Source of the DNA: Pseudolysinimonas yzui
Lineage (GTDB): Bacteria; Actinomycetota; Actinomycetes; Actinomycetales; Microbacteriaceae
Direction of reading: 5' to 3'
Length of the DNA: 64,000 nt
NCBI RefSeq assembly: GCF_014653215.1
Contig: NZ_BNAI01000006.1
Location: forward strand, 35,800-99,799
In this document: piece after piece, positions 26,399 through 35,463 of the stretch
How the letters are laid out: the number at the start of each line of letters is the position of its first letter
Position numbering within the stretch: position 1 is the stretch's first letter
Position numbers and translations under genes: made by a program
The notes under the pieces: generated by a model
Seen by the model: only the letters and a program-made list of their open reading frames with translations
What the model was told of the DNA's origin: nothing
The model's database searches: none

Positions 26399-27234
26399 CC
26401 ACGTCGACCCGCCGCCGCTCCCGCACTCCGGGACGCTGGCTCCACGCGATCCTGATCCCGGTAGCCGCAGTGTGGATGATCCCCGTGGTGATGGTCGTCG
26501 GGCTCTCGCTGATGCCGCCGTCGAATCCCACGACGACCTTCTTCGGCATCCTGCCGGCGCAGCCGTCTTTCTCCAACTACCTGACGGTGTGGCAGCAGAA
26601 CCCGATCCTCCAGCACCTGGGAAACAGCCTGCTCATCGCGGTGCCGTCGGTCGTGATCGTCATCGTCGTCGGTTCGATGGCGGCCTTCGCGCTCGCGCGG
26701 CTGCGGGTGCCGCTGCGTGGCCTGATCTTCGGCGCGCTCATCCTCGCCTTGGTGTTGCCGATGTCGGGAATCGTCGTCGCGACCTTCAAGATCCTGCAGG
26801 CGATCGGTCTCTATGACTCGCTGCTCGGGTTGGTGCTGGTCTACTCGGCGCTGGGCCTGCCGTTCGCGATCATCATCATCCGCACCTCGTTCCTGGCGAT
26901 TCCCTACGAGACGTACGAGGCGGCCGTCACTGACGGCGCCAACGCCTGGCAGATCTTCTGGCAGGTCTACTTCCCTCTCGCACGTCCTGCGCTCGCGGTG
27001 GTCGTCATCTGGCAGGTCATGATGTCGTGGAACGACTTCCTCCTGCCGCTCGTGACACTCAGCAGCACCGAGCTCAAACCGCTCACCCTGGTGCCGCTCG
27101 CCTATCGCGGCATCTTCCTGAGCCAGCCGGGAGCGCTGTTCGCGATCCTCGTGCTGATCTCCATTCCCGTCGTGCTGGTGTTCCTGCTCGTGCAGCGCTA
27201 TCTCGTCAACGGACTGGCCGGGGCGATCAAATGA
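26395..27234 (+). CDS. Sugar ABC transporter permease (MalG-type)
   Basis: A 279-residue permease with six membrane spans. The EAA loop reads EAAVTDGANAWQIFWQVYFP: the usual Arg-Ile-Asp-Gly is Val-Thr-Asp-Gly here, a mild departure also seen in other MalG-type proteins. It overlaps the first permease and the FGGY kinase by ATGA at each end. It completes the membrane channel of the second importer. Confidence 0.92.
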   Translation: MTTSTRRRSRTPGRWLHAILIPVAAVWMIPVVMVVGLSLMPPSNPTTTFFGILPAQPSFSNYLTVWQQNPILQHLGNSLLIAVPSVVIVIVVGSMAAFALARLRVPLRGLIFGALILALVLPMSGIVVATFKILQAIGLYDSLLGLVLVYSALGLPFAIIIIRTSFLAIPYETYEAAVTDGANAWQIFWQVYFPLARPALAVVVIWQVMMSWNDFLLPLVTLSSTELKPLTLVPLAYRGIFLSQPGALFAILVLISIPVVLVFLLVQRYLVNGLAGAIK

Positions 27235-28730
27235 GCCTGCTGGGGATCGACCTGGGCACGAGCGGAGTCCGGGCGGCGTGTTACGACAGGCAGGGCAGGA
27301 TGCTCGCGACGACGTCGCTGCCGACCTCCCTCGTTCATGGCCGCGATGGCATCGTGACCACCGATGCCGAAGCCGTGGCGACTGCGGCCGAGTCCGCGAT
27401 CAGACAGGTGATCGCTCATCCGGCCGTGCTGAACGACCCCGTGGAAGCGGTGTCGTTCAGCGTGCAGGGTGAGGCGGTTGTCCCGATCGACCGCGAGGGT
27501 AGAGCTCTCGCACGAAGCCCCGTGAGCATGGATCGCCGAGGGATGCAAGCGGCATCCGATCTCGGCGATCGACTTGGTCGCGAACGGGTGCAGGTCATCA
27601 CGGGGCAACCGCTTCATCCCATGTTCTCCGTCTACAAGATCGCCGCGGGCGGCCCGGGGTGGTCGGGAGACGAGGTCGCGGGCTACCGCTGCCTCGACGG
27701 ATTCCTCGCCGAGCGGCTCGGCGCGGGCCCCGTGATCGACTACTCGATGGCGGCTCGGACGGGTGCCTTCGACGTGACGACCCGCACCTGGTCGGAGGAG
27801 ATCATCGCTGCCGTTGCCGGGAGGGCCCCCTGGCTCACCATGGCGTCGCTGCCGAATCCCGTTCCGGCGGGGAGCCCGATCGGCGCCATCTCGGCGACCG
27901 CAGCGGAACGCACCGGCCTCGCCGTCGGTACCGTGATCGTCGCGGGCGTGCACGACCAAGCCGCGTCGTTCCTGGGGGCAGGCGGGCGCGCCGGCGACTC
28001 GTCGGTGTTCGCCCTCGGCACGAGCGACTGCCTGACGGTTGCGACCGTCGCTCGTCCGGCCGGGCTGGAGACGACCGGCTTCGCGAGCTACCCGCTCACC
28101 GACGAACTGTGGGTCACGCTCGCCGGCACGGCCGCGGGCGGGTGGGCGCTGGAATGGTTCGCCGACCTCGTCGATCAACCTCTCGAGCAGCTGTTTGCGC
28201 ATCCGTCCGAAACGCCGCCGAGGCTGCTCGTGCTTCCCTACTTCACCGGATCGGGAACCCTCGACAACGACACCGAGGCGCGCGGCGTCATCGCGGGCCT
28301 CACCCTCACCACCGATCACCCGCAACTTGCCCGCGCGTTCCTCGAGGCGACGGGCTTCGAGCTGGCGAAGATCCTCGCGGCCTTCGCCGCCGCCGGAATT
28401 CCGGTGGGCGCCGTGCGCGCCGTCGGAAGCGGGGCGGCGAACCGCATCGCCCTCGACATCCGGGCCGACGCGGCGGGCATCGACCTGAGCCCGGTCTCCG
28501 GCAGCGCGGCGGCTCGCGGCGCCGCCCTGATCGCCGGTGTCGGCCTGGGCGTCTACTCCGGCCTCACCGCACTTCCCGCAGTTCCCGACGCCGATCAGAT
28601 GACGGCGTCCGCCCCCGACCCCCGGCATCGCGCGTGGTACGACCGCCAGCGCGCGGCGTTCCGAGAGCTCTACCTGACGCTCAGACCCCTTCACCAATCG
28701 CTTTCGCACAATGAGGAGACATCACCATGA
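27231..28730 (+). CDS. FGGY-family carbohydrate kinase
   Basis: A 499-residue kinase of the xylulokinase/fuculokinase superfamily. The N-terminal phosphate loop is GIDLGTSGVRAACYD, the catalytic Asp lies in the GVHDQAASFLGAG region, ALGTSDCLTVA precedes the second domain, and GSGAANRIALDIRAD marks the C-terminal ATP site. It would phosphorylate a ketose or polyol imported by the transporter, giving the substrate for the class II aldolase encoded four bases overlapping downstream. A second FGGY kinase is at 33933, and the sequences differ enough that their substrates may differ. Confidence 0.9.
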   Translation: MSLLGIDLGTSGVRAACYDRQGRMLATTSLPTSLVHGRDGIVTTDAEAVATAAESAIRQVIAHPAVLNDPVEAVSFSVQGEAVVPIDREGRALARSPVSMDRRGMQAASDLGDRLGRERVQVITGQPLHPMFSVYKIAAGGPGWSGDEVAGYRCLDGFLAERLGAGPVIDYSMAARTGAFDVTTRTWSEEIIAAVAGRAPWLTMASLPNPVPAGSPIGAISATAAERTGLAVGTVIVAGVHDQAASFLGAGGRAGDSSVFALGTSDCLTVATVARPAGLETTGFASYPLTDELWVTLAGTAAGGWALEWFADLVDQPLEQLFAHPSETPPRLLVLPYFTGSGTLDNDTEARGVIAGLTLTTDHPQLARAFLEATGFELAKILAAFAAAGIPVGAVRAVGSGAANRIALDIRADAAGIDLSPVSGSAAARGAALIAGVGLGVYSGLTALPAVPDADQMTASAPDPRHRAWYDRQRAAFRELYLTLRPLHQSLSHNEETSP

Positions 28731-29365
28731 CCGCGTTCGACATGAAAAAGGCGAGGCAGGAGATCCTGGACTATTGCCTGCGATCCATGGAGTACGGACT
28801 GAACTTCAACACGCAGGGCAACATCAGTCTTCGGGTCCCCGATGAAGTCAATCGCTTCCTCATCACCCCGACCGATCTCGAGTACGACCGCATGACGGCC
28901 GACGACATCGTGCTCGTCGACGAAAACGCCACGGTCATCGACGGCCCGCATGAACCCTCGTCGGAGGTGACGGTGCATCTGGCCGTCTACCGCCGTCGTC
29001 CCGACGTCACGGCGATCGTGCACACCGAGCCGGTCTTCGCCAACGTCTGGGGCGTGATCGGCGAACCCATCACGGGCACGCTCGTCAACATGGTGATCTA
29101 CACCAAGGGCGATGTGCCGATCATGCCGTTCGCCCTCAGCAACAACACCGCTTTCGGCGACGCCATGTGCGACGTCATGGGTGACAAGAACGCGGTCGTC
29201 TGGGCCAACCACGGCCTGCTCACCGTGGGAGACAACCTTCGGGATGCCTTCAAGACCTCGGTCGCCGTGGAGTCGGCGGCGCGCGTGCTGCTGCACGCCC
29301 GATCCGTCACCGACAAGCCGATCGTGCTCGACTTCGAGACGCTCGGCATCACAACCTCGCTCTGA
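28727..29365 (+). CDS. Class II aldolase/adducin family, FucA-like
   Basis: A 212-residue protein of the L-fuculose-phosphate aldolase / ribulose-phosphate epimerase fold. It has GNISLRV (phosphate binding), SSE with the catalytic Glu, IVHTEP and NHGLL. In FucA the zinc ligands are Glu73, His92, His94 and His155. Here the second His of the pair is replaced by Glu (His-Thr-Glu), so the metal site is altered. The likely reaction is retro-aldol cleavage of a ketose 1-phosphate to DHAP plus an aldehyde; the substrate may not be fuculose. It overlaps the kinase by ATGA. Confidence 0.86.
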   Translation: MTAFDMKKARQEILDYCLRSMEYGLNFNTQGNISLRVPDEVNRFLITPTDLEYDRMTADDIVLVDENATVIDGPHEPSSEVTVHLAVYRRRPDVTAIVHTEPVFANVWGVIGEPITGTLVNMVIYTKGDVPIMPFALSNNTAFGDAMCDVMGDKNAVVWANHGLLTVGDNLRDAFKTSVAVESAARVLLHARSVTDKPIVLDFETLGITTSL

Positions 29366-29393
29366 GCCCACCTCCTTCGAAAGGTCTTCTCTC

Positions 29394-30356
29394 GTGTCAC
29401 TCCACACCCTTGCAGCCACCCTCTCGCGGGCGGAGGAGGGCGGCTATGCGGTCGGTGCCTTCAACGTGTCCGACCTCAACCAGGCGGTCGCCGTACTCGA
29501 CGCGGCGAGGGCGGAACGGTCGCCGGTGATCGTGCAGGCGATCGCCGGCTTCCACCCGTACGCCGACGAGGGCTGGTGGTGGGATCGCCTCCGCGAGCTC
29601 ATCATCAGCTACCACGAAGTCGAGGTGACGTTGCACCTCGACCACGGTCGCACTTTCGACGACTGCGCCCGGGCGATCGAGCACGGGTTCACCAGCGTGA
29701 TGATCGATGCGAGCCGTGACGTCGTGACCGACGAGCCGGCGTCGTACGAAGCCAATGTGGAACTGACCCGCTCCGTCGTGGAACTGGCCCATCCGCGTGG
29801 GGTCAGCGTCGAAGGCGAGCTGGGGACCATCGGCGGAGCCGAGGGGGGCGTCTCGGGTGTGGTCGAGGACATCGTGCTCGCCGACCCCGCGCTGGCGGCG
29901 GACTTCGTCGAGCGCACCGGCGTCGACGCGCTGGCCGTCGCGGTCGGGACGAGCCACGGCTCCGTCAAGTTCACGACCGACGAGGGCGGTCAGACTCTGC
30001 GGATCGACCTGATCCGGGAGATCAAGGAAAGGCTGCCGAGTACCTTCCTGGTGCTGCACGGCAGTTCCTCGATCCCTCCGGAGGCGGTGGCCACGATCAA
30101 CCGGTTCGGCGGGATTCTTCCCGAGTCGTATGGGATCGCGACCACCCAGAAGCAGGAGGGCATCGGGTCGGGCATCCGGAAGGTCAATCAGGGCACGGAC
30201 TCGCATCTGACCTGGACGGCGGCTCTCCGCGAGTTCTTGGCAGCCCGACCCAGTGAGGTCGAACCCAGCGCGGTCATCGGTGTGACGATGGCGGCGATGC
30301 GGGATATCGTCGCCCAGCGGATGCGCGAGTTCGGCTCGGCGGGGCGTGCGGCCTAG
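29394..30356 (+). CDS. Ketose-bisphosphate aldolase, class II (FBA/GatY type)
   Basis: A 320-residue zinc aldolase. The metal/active residues lie in LHLDHGRTFDD, EGELGTIGGAEGG, VAVGTSHG and LHGSSSIPPE. Class II FBA/tagatose-bisphosphate aldolases cleave or form ketose bisphosphates from DHAP and an aldehyde. GTG 29394 follows AAAGG by ten bases. Being last in the operon after a DHAP-yielding aldolase, it may condense or split products of the same pathway. It ends 11 bases before the convergent DeoR gene. Confidence 0.9.
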   Translation: MSLHTLAATLSRAEEGGYAVGAFNVSDLNQAVAVLDAARAERSPVIVQAIAGFHPYADEGWWWDRLRELIISYHEVEVTLHLDHGRTFDDCARAIEHGFTSVMIDASRDVVTDEPASYEANVELTRSVVELAHPRGVSVEGELGTIGGAEGGVSGVVEDIVLADPALAADFVERTGVDALAVAVGTSHGSVKFTTDEGGQTLRIDLIREIKERLPSTFLVLHGSSSIPPEAVATINRFGGILPESYGIATTQKQEGIGSGIRKVNQGTDSHLTWTAALREFLAARPSEVEPSAVIGVTMAAMRDIVAQRMREFGSAGRAA

Positions 30357-30367
30357 TCGTCCCACAC

Positions 30368-31168
30368 CTAGTCGCTCAGCAGCACCTCCAGGCCCGCATC
30401 CCGCAACTCCTCCAGCCGCGGGTCGTCGGGGGCGGCGCCGGTCACCAGGGTGTCGATGTCGGAGAGCGGCACGACCCGGCTCAGCTGGACGACCCCGATC
30501 TTGGAGCTGTCGGCGACGACGACGGCGCGGGTCGCGGTCGCCAGCATCCGGCGCTTCATGTCGGCCTCGGGCAGGTTGACGTTGGTGACGCCGGCGACGG
30601 CATCGATCCCGTTGCAGCCCACGAACGCGATCTGCGCGCGGATGCGGTCGAGCACGGCATCCGCCATCGGGTCGACGAGTGAGTGCTGCATCGGGCGGAG
30701 CGTGCCGCCCGTCACGATGACGGTGAACCGGGGGATGGAGGCTTCGAACTCGAGGGCGATGTTGAGCGCATTGGTGATGACGACGACGTTCTCGAGCTCC
30801 TCACGAGTGATGAGAGCTCTCGCGATGGCGGTCGTCGTCGTGCCGACGTCGAGGATCACCGCCTCGTTCGACTTCACGAGTGCGGCCGCCGCTCGCCCGA
30901 TGCGACGTTTCTCCTCCCAGGACGTGCGGAGCGACTGCTCGAACGGCAACTCCAGCGCAGCGGAGTGGAGGCCGGCGATCGCGCCGCCGTGAACCCGTTG
31001 GATCGCGTGGCTCTCGGCGAGGGCGTCGAGATCGGCGCGGACGGTGACTTCGGAGACGTGGAAATGGGTAGCGAGCTGAGCGACCTTCGCGAAGCCGCGT
31101 TGCTCGATCATGGAGAGGATCTGCGCCCTGCGTGCCGCCGACGGGGGCGACCCTCCTGGCTCGATCAC
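30368..31168 (-). CDS. DeoR-family transcriptional regulator
   Basis: A 266-residue repressor with the DeoR helix-turn-helix (RRAQILSMIEQRGFAKVAQLA, then VSEVTVRADLDALAESHAIQRVHGG) and the C-terminal sugar-phosphate-sensing domain (AVILDVGTTTTAIARAL, VITNALNIALEF, VVADSSKIG). Such proteins are released by phosphorylated intermediates of the pathway they control, fitting the kinase-aldolase genes beside it. GTG 31168 is the start, with GGAG directly against it. A palindrome covers the start codon. Confidence 0.92.
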   Translation of the reverse strand: MIEPGGSPPSAARRAQILSMIEQRGFAKVAQLATHFHVSEVTVRADLDALAESHAIQRVHGGAIAGLHSAALELPFEQSLRTSWEEKRRIGRAAAALVKSNEAVILDVGTTTTAIARALITREELENVVVITNALNIALEFEASIPRFTVIVTGGTLRPMQHSLVDPMADAVLDRIRAQIAFVGCNGIDAVAGVTNVNLPEADMKRRMLATATRAVVVADSSKIGVVQLSRVVPLSDIDTLVTGAAPDDPRLEELRDAGLEVLLSD

Positions 31169-31203
31169 TCCGTGATCTTCGAATGATTGCGTTTTCTTGT
31201 CAA
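31163..31203 (-). promoter_or_regulatory. DeoR promoter with palindrome at the start codon
   Basis: Reading leftward, TTGACA (31203-31198) is a perfect -35, followed after 17 bases by GAAGAT as a weak -10. GATCAC-tcc-GTGATC (31163-31177) is a perfect 6-bp-arm palindrome that includes the DeoR start codon. It would suit autorepression and resembles the palindrome at 24068. Confidence 0.5.
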
Positions 31204-31216
31204 GCCGAAACGTTCG

Positions 31217-32215
31217 TCAGGTCGGAACGCGGCGGGAACTCCCACGCACGACGAGCTCGGTCGAGAGCACCAGGTCGCGAGCCGGCCCCGCCTCCGCGCC
31301 GGTCACGCGCGAGAGCAGAAGGCGAGCCGCGTGCACCCCGATCTCATAGGCGGGCTGGGCGACGACCGAGATCGGGGGGTCGATGAACGGCGCCCAGGGG
31401 GCGTCGTCGAACATGATGAGGCCGACATCCTGTCCGATGCGAAGGCCGCGGGCCCGCAGCTCGGCGATGACGCCGAGCGCCAGCTGGGTGTTCGCGGCGA
31501 AGAACGAGTCGGGAGGCTCGGCGCCGTCGATCAGGGCGCTCGCGCCCGCAGCCCCGTCGGCCTGGCTGAACTGCCCGTGGACGAATCGCTCGGCGATGCC
31601 GAGTCCCGAGTCGGCGAGCGCGAGACGGTAGCCGTGCAGCCGGTCGAGCGCGGTCGCGGCATCGGCGGGACCGGTGACGCACGCCGGTCGACGCCACCCT
31701 TCGTCGAGCAGGTGGCGGGTCGCTGCGCGGGCTCCGTCGACCGACTGCACCATCACGGAGTCGACGGGTTCGGCGAGCGGTCGGTCGACCACGACGAGCG
31801 GCACGTCGGCGGCGCGCAGGCGCGACACGTCCGTGGTTCCGCTGTGGGGTGAGAGGATCACGCCGGCCACCTGGCCGATCTCTACGGCCCGCAGGTAGCG
31901 ACTCTCCTTCGCGGCATCCTCGTCGGCGTTGCAGAGGATGACGGAGTACCCGCTGTTCTCTGCGACGTCCTCCACGCCCCGCGCGATCGCGGTGTAGAAC
32001 GGGTTGGCGACGTCGCTGATGATGAGGGCGAGCATGTCGGTCTTGCGACGACGCAGTCCTCGGGCGATGGCGTTGCCCCGATAGCCGAGTTTCTCGGCCG
32101 CGATGTGAACGCGCTGGGCGTACTCGGGGTTGACGGTCGCGAGCCCGTTGAGGGCACGGGACACGGTGGCCACCGAAACTCCTGCCTCCCGTGCGACGTC
32201 GCTGATCTTGACCAT
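31217..32215 (-). CDS. LacI-family transcriptional regulator
   Basis: A 332-residue repressor with the LacI helix-turn-helix and hinge (KISDVAREAGVSVATVSRALNG, residues 3-24) and a periplasmic-binding-like effector domain (MLALIISDVANPFYTAIARG, PLVVVDRPLAEPVDSV, VGLIMFDDAPWAPF). ATG 32215 is chosen because the HTH starts at residue 3; an open frame continues upstream without sense. It is divergent from the FucI-family isomerase gene and probably controls it from the intervening palindrome. The effector is likely a free sugar. Confidence 0.93.
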   Translation of the reverse strand: MVKISDVAREAGVSVATVSRALNGLATVNPEYAQRVHIAAEKLGYRGNAIARGLRRRKTDMLALIISDVANPFYTAIARGVEDVAENSGYSVILCNADEDAAKESRYLRAVEIGQVAGVILSPHSGTTDVSRLRAADVPLVVVDRPLAEPVDSVMVQSVDGARAATRHLLDEGWRRPACVTGPADAATALDRLHGYRLALADSGLGIAERFVHGQFSQADGAAGASALIDGAEPPDSFFAANTQLALGVIAELRARGLRIGQDVGLIMFDDAPWAPFIDPPISVVAQPAYEIGVHAARLLLSRVTGAEAGPARDLVLSTELVVRGSSRRVPT

Positions 32216-32247
32216 TGTCGACAGCCTACTGACGGTGATCGGTTGCG

Positions 32248-32271
32248 TGAGTAATCGATTTCTGGTTCGAT
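32248..32271 (+). promoter_or_regulatory. Probable LacI operator before the isomerase gene
   Basis: AATCGATT (32253-32260) is a perfect palindrome with the central CG typical of LacI-family operators, extended imperfectly to GTAATCGATTTC. It lies midway between the LacI start (32215) and the isomerase start (32300), where it could block either promoter. Confidence 0.5.
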
Positions 32272-32299
32272 GGCGACTACCGGTCAAAGGAGCTCGTCG

Positions 32300-33940
32300 A
32301 TGCCCACGCCTTACCTTCTTCCCCACATCGCCCCCCGCCCGCAGGCGGTCCCCCAGACGGCGTGGCTGATCTCGAGTGGCGATCTCCGCGAGGCCCCCAA
32401 CCGTTCGGGATGGGCCACGCAGGTGAAGATGGAAGACGCGCTCGCCCGGGCGTTCGGCGACCTCGGCTGGAAGATCCAGCGCGCCAACCCCGTCGAACCG
32501 GCCACCGGGCACGGCTTCATCTCCAGCCAGAGGATGGGCCTCGAGGTCTTCCGGGCAATCCCTGCCGAGGCGCCGCTCATCGTGGCCGAGTCGGTGTGGC
32601 AGTACAGCCACCACGTGCTGGCGGGACTGCGCACCCACCGCGGCCCCATCCTCACGGTCGCGAACTTCGAAGGCGACGCGCCGGGTCTGGTCGGGCTGCT
32701 CGGGCTCAACGCCGGCCTGACCAAGATGGGCACGCCGTACTCGACCATCTGGAGCGTCGACTTCACCGACCCGTGGTTCCTCGACGGGATCCGCAGCTGG
32801 GTCGAAACCGGCACGATCGTGCACGACGCCTCGCACGTGCACGCACTGCCAGCGCTGCCCGACTCGCCGGAGCGGCAGCTCGGCGACGCGATCGCCCACC
32901 AGCTCGTCACCGACAAGGCCATCTTCGGCGTGTTCGACGAAGGTTGCATGGGCATGTACAACGCGATCATCGACGACGAGTTGATGAACGCGCTCGGCAT
33001 CTACAAGGAACGCCTCTCGCAATCCGCCCTCTGGGCCGAGATGCTGCGCACGCCCGACGACGAGGCGCGGGCGGTGGTCGACTGGCTCACCGGTCGGGGC
33101 ATGACCTTCGCCTTCGGGTCCGACGAGGCGACCGAACTGACCGAGGGGCAGGTGCTGCTGCAGGCGAAGATGTACATCGCGCTGCTGCGCATCGCCGACG
33201 ATTACGGGGTCGACGCCCTCGGCATCCAGTACCAGCAGGGGCTCAAAGACATCTGCCCGGCGTCGGACCTCCCGGAGGGCCTCATCAACAACGTCGATCG
33301 GCCGCCGGTGACGAGTCGCGACGGGTCTCGTGTGCTCTGGGAAGGGCGAGCGCTCCCGCTCGCCAACGAGGCGGATGAGGGGGTCGCGATCGACGCGCTC
33401 GTCACCAACCGCGTGTGGGAGGCGATGGGCCTCGACCCGGCCACGACGCTCCACGACGTGCGGTGGGGAGAGGAGTACGACGGAGAATTCGTCTGGGTCT
33501 TCGAGATCTCCGGATCGGTGCCGCCCTCGCACTTCGCGGACGGGTACGCCGGTGCGCGCGGATGGCGCCAGAATCCGATGTACTTCCCGCTGGGCGGCTC
33601 CACGATCAAGGGAGTCTCGAAGGCCGGAGAGATCGTCTGGTCGCGGGTCTACATCGAACGCGGAACGCTGCACCTCGACATCGGACGGGGCCGGGCGATC
33701 GACCTCCCCGCAGAGGAGACGGAGCGCCGGTGGCAGGCGACCAACCCCGAATGGCCGATCATGCACGCCGTGCTGAGCGGGGTCACCCGCGACCAGTTCA
33801 TGGCCCGGCACAAGGCCAACCACGCCCAGCTCGTGTACGCGCCCGACGCCGAGACCGCCGCCCGTGCGTTGACGGCGAAAGCAGCCGCCTTCGCCGCTCT
33901 GGGGGTCACCGTGCACCTCATCGGCGACACGGGTGTCTGA
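32300..33940 (+). CDS. fucI: L-fucose isomerase family protein
   Basis: A 546-residue protein of the FucI fold, slightly shorter than the E. coli enzyme (591). Residues matching the catalytic set are Glu in ANEADEGVAID, Asp in LHDVRW and His in KANHAQ, and the GWRQNPMYFPLGGSTIKG region corresponds to the substrate loop. The enzyme would isomerise L-fucose to L-fuculose, or D-arabinose to D-ribulose. ATG 32300 follows AAAGGAG; a longer start at 32270 lacks a site. GTG of the next kinase overlaps its stop. Divergence from LacI suggests direct repression. Confidence 0.85.
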   Translation: MPTPYLLPHIAPRPQAVPQTAWLISSGDLREAPNRSGWATQVKMEDALARAFGDLGWKIQRANPVEPATGHGFISSQRMGLEVFRAIPAEAPLIVAESVWQYSHHVLAGLRTHRGPILTVANFEGDAPGLVGLLGLNAGLTKMGTPYSTIWSVDFTDPWFLDGIRSWVETGTIVHDASHVHALPALPDSPERQLGDAIAHQLVTDKAIFGVFDEGCMGMYNAIIDDELMNALGIYKERLSQSALWAEMLRTPDDEARAVVDWLTGRGMTFAFGSDEATELTEGQVLLQAKMYIALLRIADDYGVDALGIQYQQGLKDICPASDLPEGLINNVDRPPVTSRDGSRVLWEGRALPLANEADEGVAIDALVTNRVWEAMGLDPATTLHDVRWGEEYDGEFVWVFEISGSVPPSHFADGYAGARGWRQNPMYFPLGGSTIKGVSKAGEIVWSRVYIERGTLHLDIGRGRAIDLPAEETERRWQATNPEWPIMHAVLSGVTRDQFMARHKANHAQLVYAPDAETAARALTAKAAAFAALGVTVHLIGDTGV

Positions 33941-35405
33941 CGCAGTACTCGGAGTCGACGTCGGCACCTCGAGCACCAAAGGCGTGCTCGTCGGACTCGA
34001 CGGGGTCGTGATCGCGAGCGCGATCCGGGAACACGAGGTGTGGCGCCCGAACCCCGGGTGGGCCGAGATGCCGGCCGAGCTGTGGTGGCAGGAGTTGACG
34101 TCGATCGCGCGAGAACTCACCGGCGAGCACCGGGTACGCGCCGTCGGCGTCAGCGGGATGGGTCCGTGCGTCGTGCTGACCGACGCGGAGGGCATCCCGC
34201 TCCGGCCGGCCATCCTCTACGGAGTCGATACGCGCGCGATCGAGCAGATCGCGCGCATGACCGCCGAACTGGGTGACGATCAGATCGTCGCCCGCGGCGG
34301 GTCGACGCTCTCCACTCAAGCGGCCGGCCCGAAGATCGCGTGGGTCGCCGAGAACGAACCCGACGTGTTCGCGCGTGCCCGGCGGCTTTTCATGCCCGCG
34401 AGCTTCCTCGCCTTCCGGCTGACCGGCGAGTACGTGCTCGATCACCAGTCGGCGAGCCAGTGCAATCCGCTGTACGACTCGGCGGCACTCGCTTGGTACC
34501 GGCCCTGGTCCGATCGGGTCATGGGCGGCATCCCGTTGCCTCGGCTCGTCTGGGCCGACACGGTCGTGGGCGGCGTCACGGCGCGGGCCGCCGCGGCGAC
34601 CGGCCTGCCCGAAGGCATCCCCGTGGTCGCGGGAACGATCGACGCGTGGACGGAGGCGGTCAGCGTCGGCGCCCAGAACCCGGGCGACCTGATGTTGATG
34701 TACGGAACCACGATGTTCTTGGTCAACACGGTGGCCGAGCGGGCCTCGGCTCCGGGTCTCTGGGGAACGGTCGGTGCATTCGAGGGCACCTACAGCCTCG
34801 CCGGCGGCATGGCGACCTCTGGGGCGATCACCGGCTGGCTGCGCGAGCTGTTCGGCCGGCCCGACTACCCGTCGCTGTTGGCGGAGGCTGCCGCGTCGGC
34901 ACCCGGCGCGAACGGCGTGCTGATGCTGCCCTACTTCGCGGGCGAGCGCACGCCGATCGCCGACCCCGACGCGCGCGGCATGATCGTCGGGCTGACCCTC
35001 TCGCACACCCGCGGTGACCTCTACCGGGCGGCGCTCGAAGCGACGGCGCTGGGAGTGCGGCACAACATCGAGGCGTTCCGGGCAGGCGGTGGGACGATCG
35101 ACCGGGTCGTCGCCGTGGGCGGCGGAACCCAGGGCGACTTGTGGACCCAGATCGTCTCGGACGTCACGGGCCTCACGCAGGTGGTCTGCGCGACGACCAT
35201 CGGCGCGAGCTTCGGCGCCGCGTACCTGGCGGCCTCCTCGATCGCCGACGTGCACATCGATGCGTGGAATCCGGTGGAGCGGATCGTGCGACCGCGCGCG
35301 GAGCTGCGCGACGTCTACGCCGAGCGCTACGAGCTCTACCGTCGCCTCTACCCGGCGACGATGTCGATCGCCCATGCCCTTGCTCTGAACCCGACCGCAC
35401 CCTGA
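33933..35405 (+). CDS. FGGY-family carbohydrate kinase (xylulokinase/fuculokinase type)
   Basis: A 490-residue kinase with N-terminal GVDVGTSSTKGVLVG, GVSGMGPCVVL, the catalytic Asp in AGTIDAWTEAVSVG, and C-terminal AVGGGTQGDLWTQIVSDVTG for ATP binding. Being overlapped by 8 bases with the FucI-family gene, it most simply phosphorylates the ketose that isomerase makes (L-fuculose or D-ribulose). The product could then go to the FucA-like aldolase at 28727. Length and motifs are complete. Confidence 0.92.
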   Translation: MSDAVLGVDVGTSSTKGVLVGLDGVVIASAIREHEVWRPNPGWAEMPAELWWQELTSIARELTGEHRVRAVGVSGMGPCVVLTDAEGIPLRPAILYGVDTRAIEQIARMTAELGDDQIVARGGSTLSTQAAGPKIAWVAENEPDVFARARRLFMPASFLAFRLTGEYVLDHQSASQCNPLYDSAALAWYRPWSDRVMGGIPLPRLVWADTVVGGVTARAAAATGLPEGIPVVAGTIDAWTEAVSVGAQNPGDLMLMYGTTMFLVNTVAERASAPGLWGTVGAFEGTYSLAGGMATSGAITGWLRELFGRPDYPSLLAEAAASAPGANGVLMLPYFAGERTPIADPDARGMIVGLTLSHTRGDLYRAALEATALGVRHNIEAFRAGGGTIDRVVAVGGGTQGDLWTQIVSDVTGLTQVVCATTIGASFGAAYLAASSIADVHIDAWNPVERIVRPRAELRDVYAERYELYRRLYPATMSIAHALALNPTAP

Positions 35406-35463
35406 GGGGCGTGAGTTCGACCCCCGTCGCCCAGCTTCGTCCGAGCGGGCTTAGCGTGGAGGG

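Noticed and set aside
28727..29365. Assigning the gene firmly as L-fuculose-phosphate aldolase
   Set aside because: The altered metal ligand and its distance from the isomerase gene leave the substrate open, so only a FucA-like label is used.
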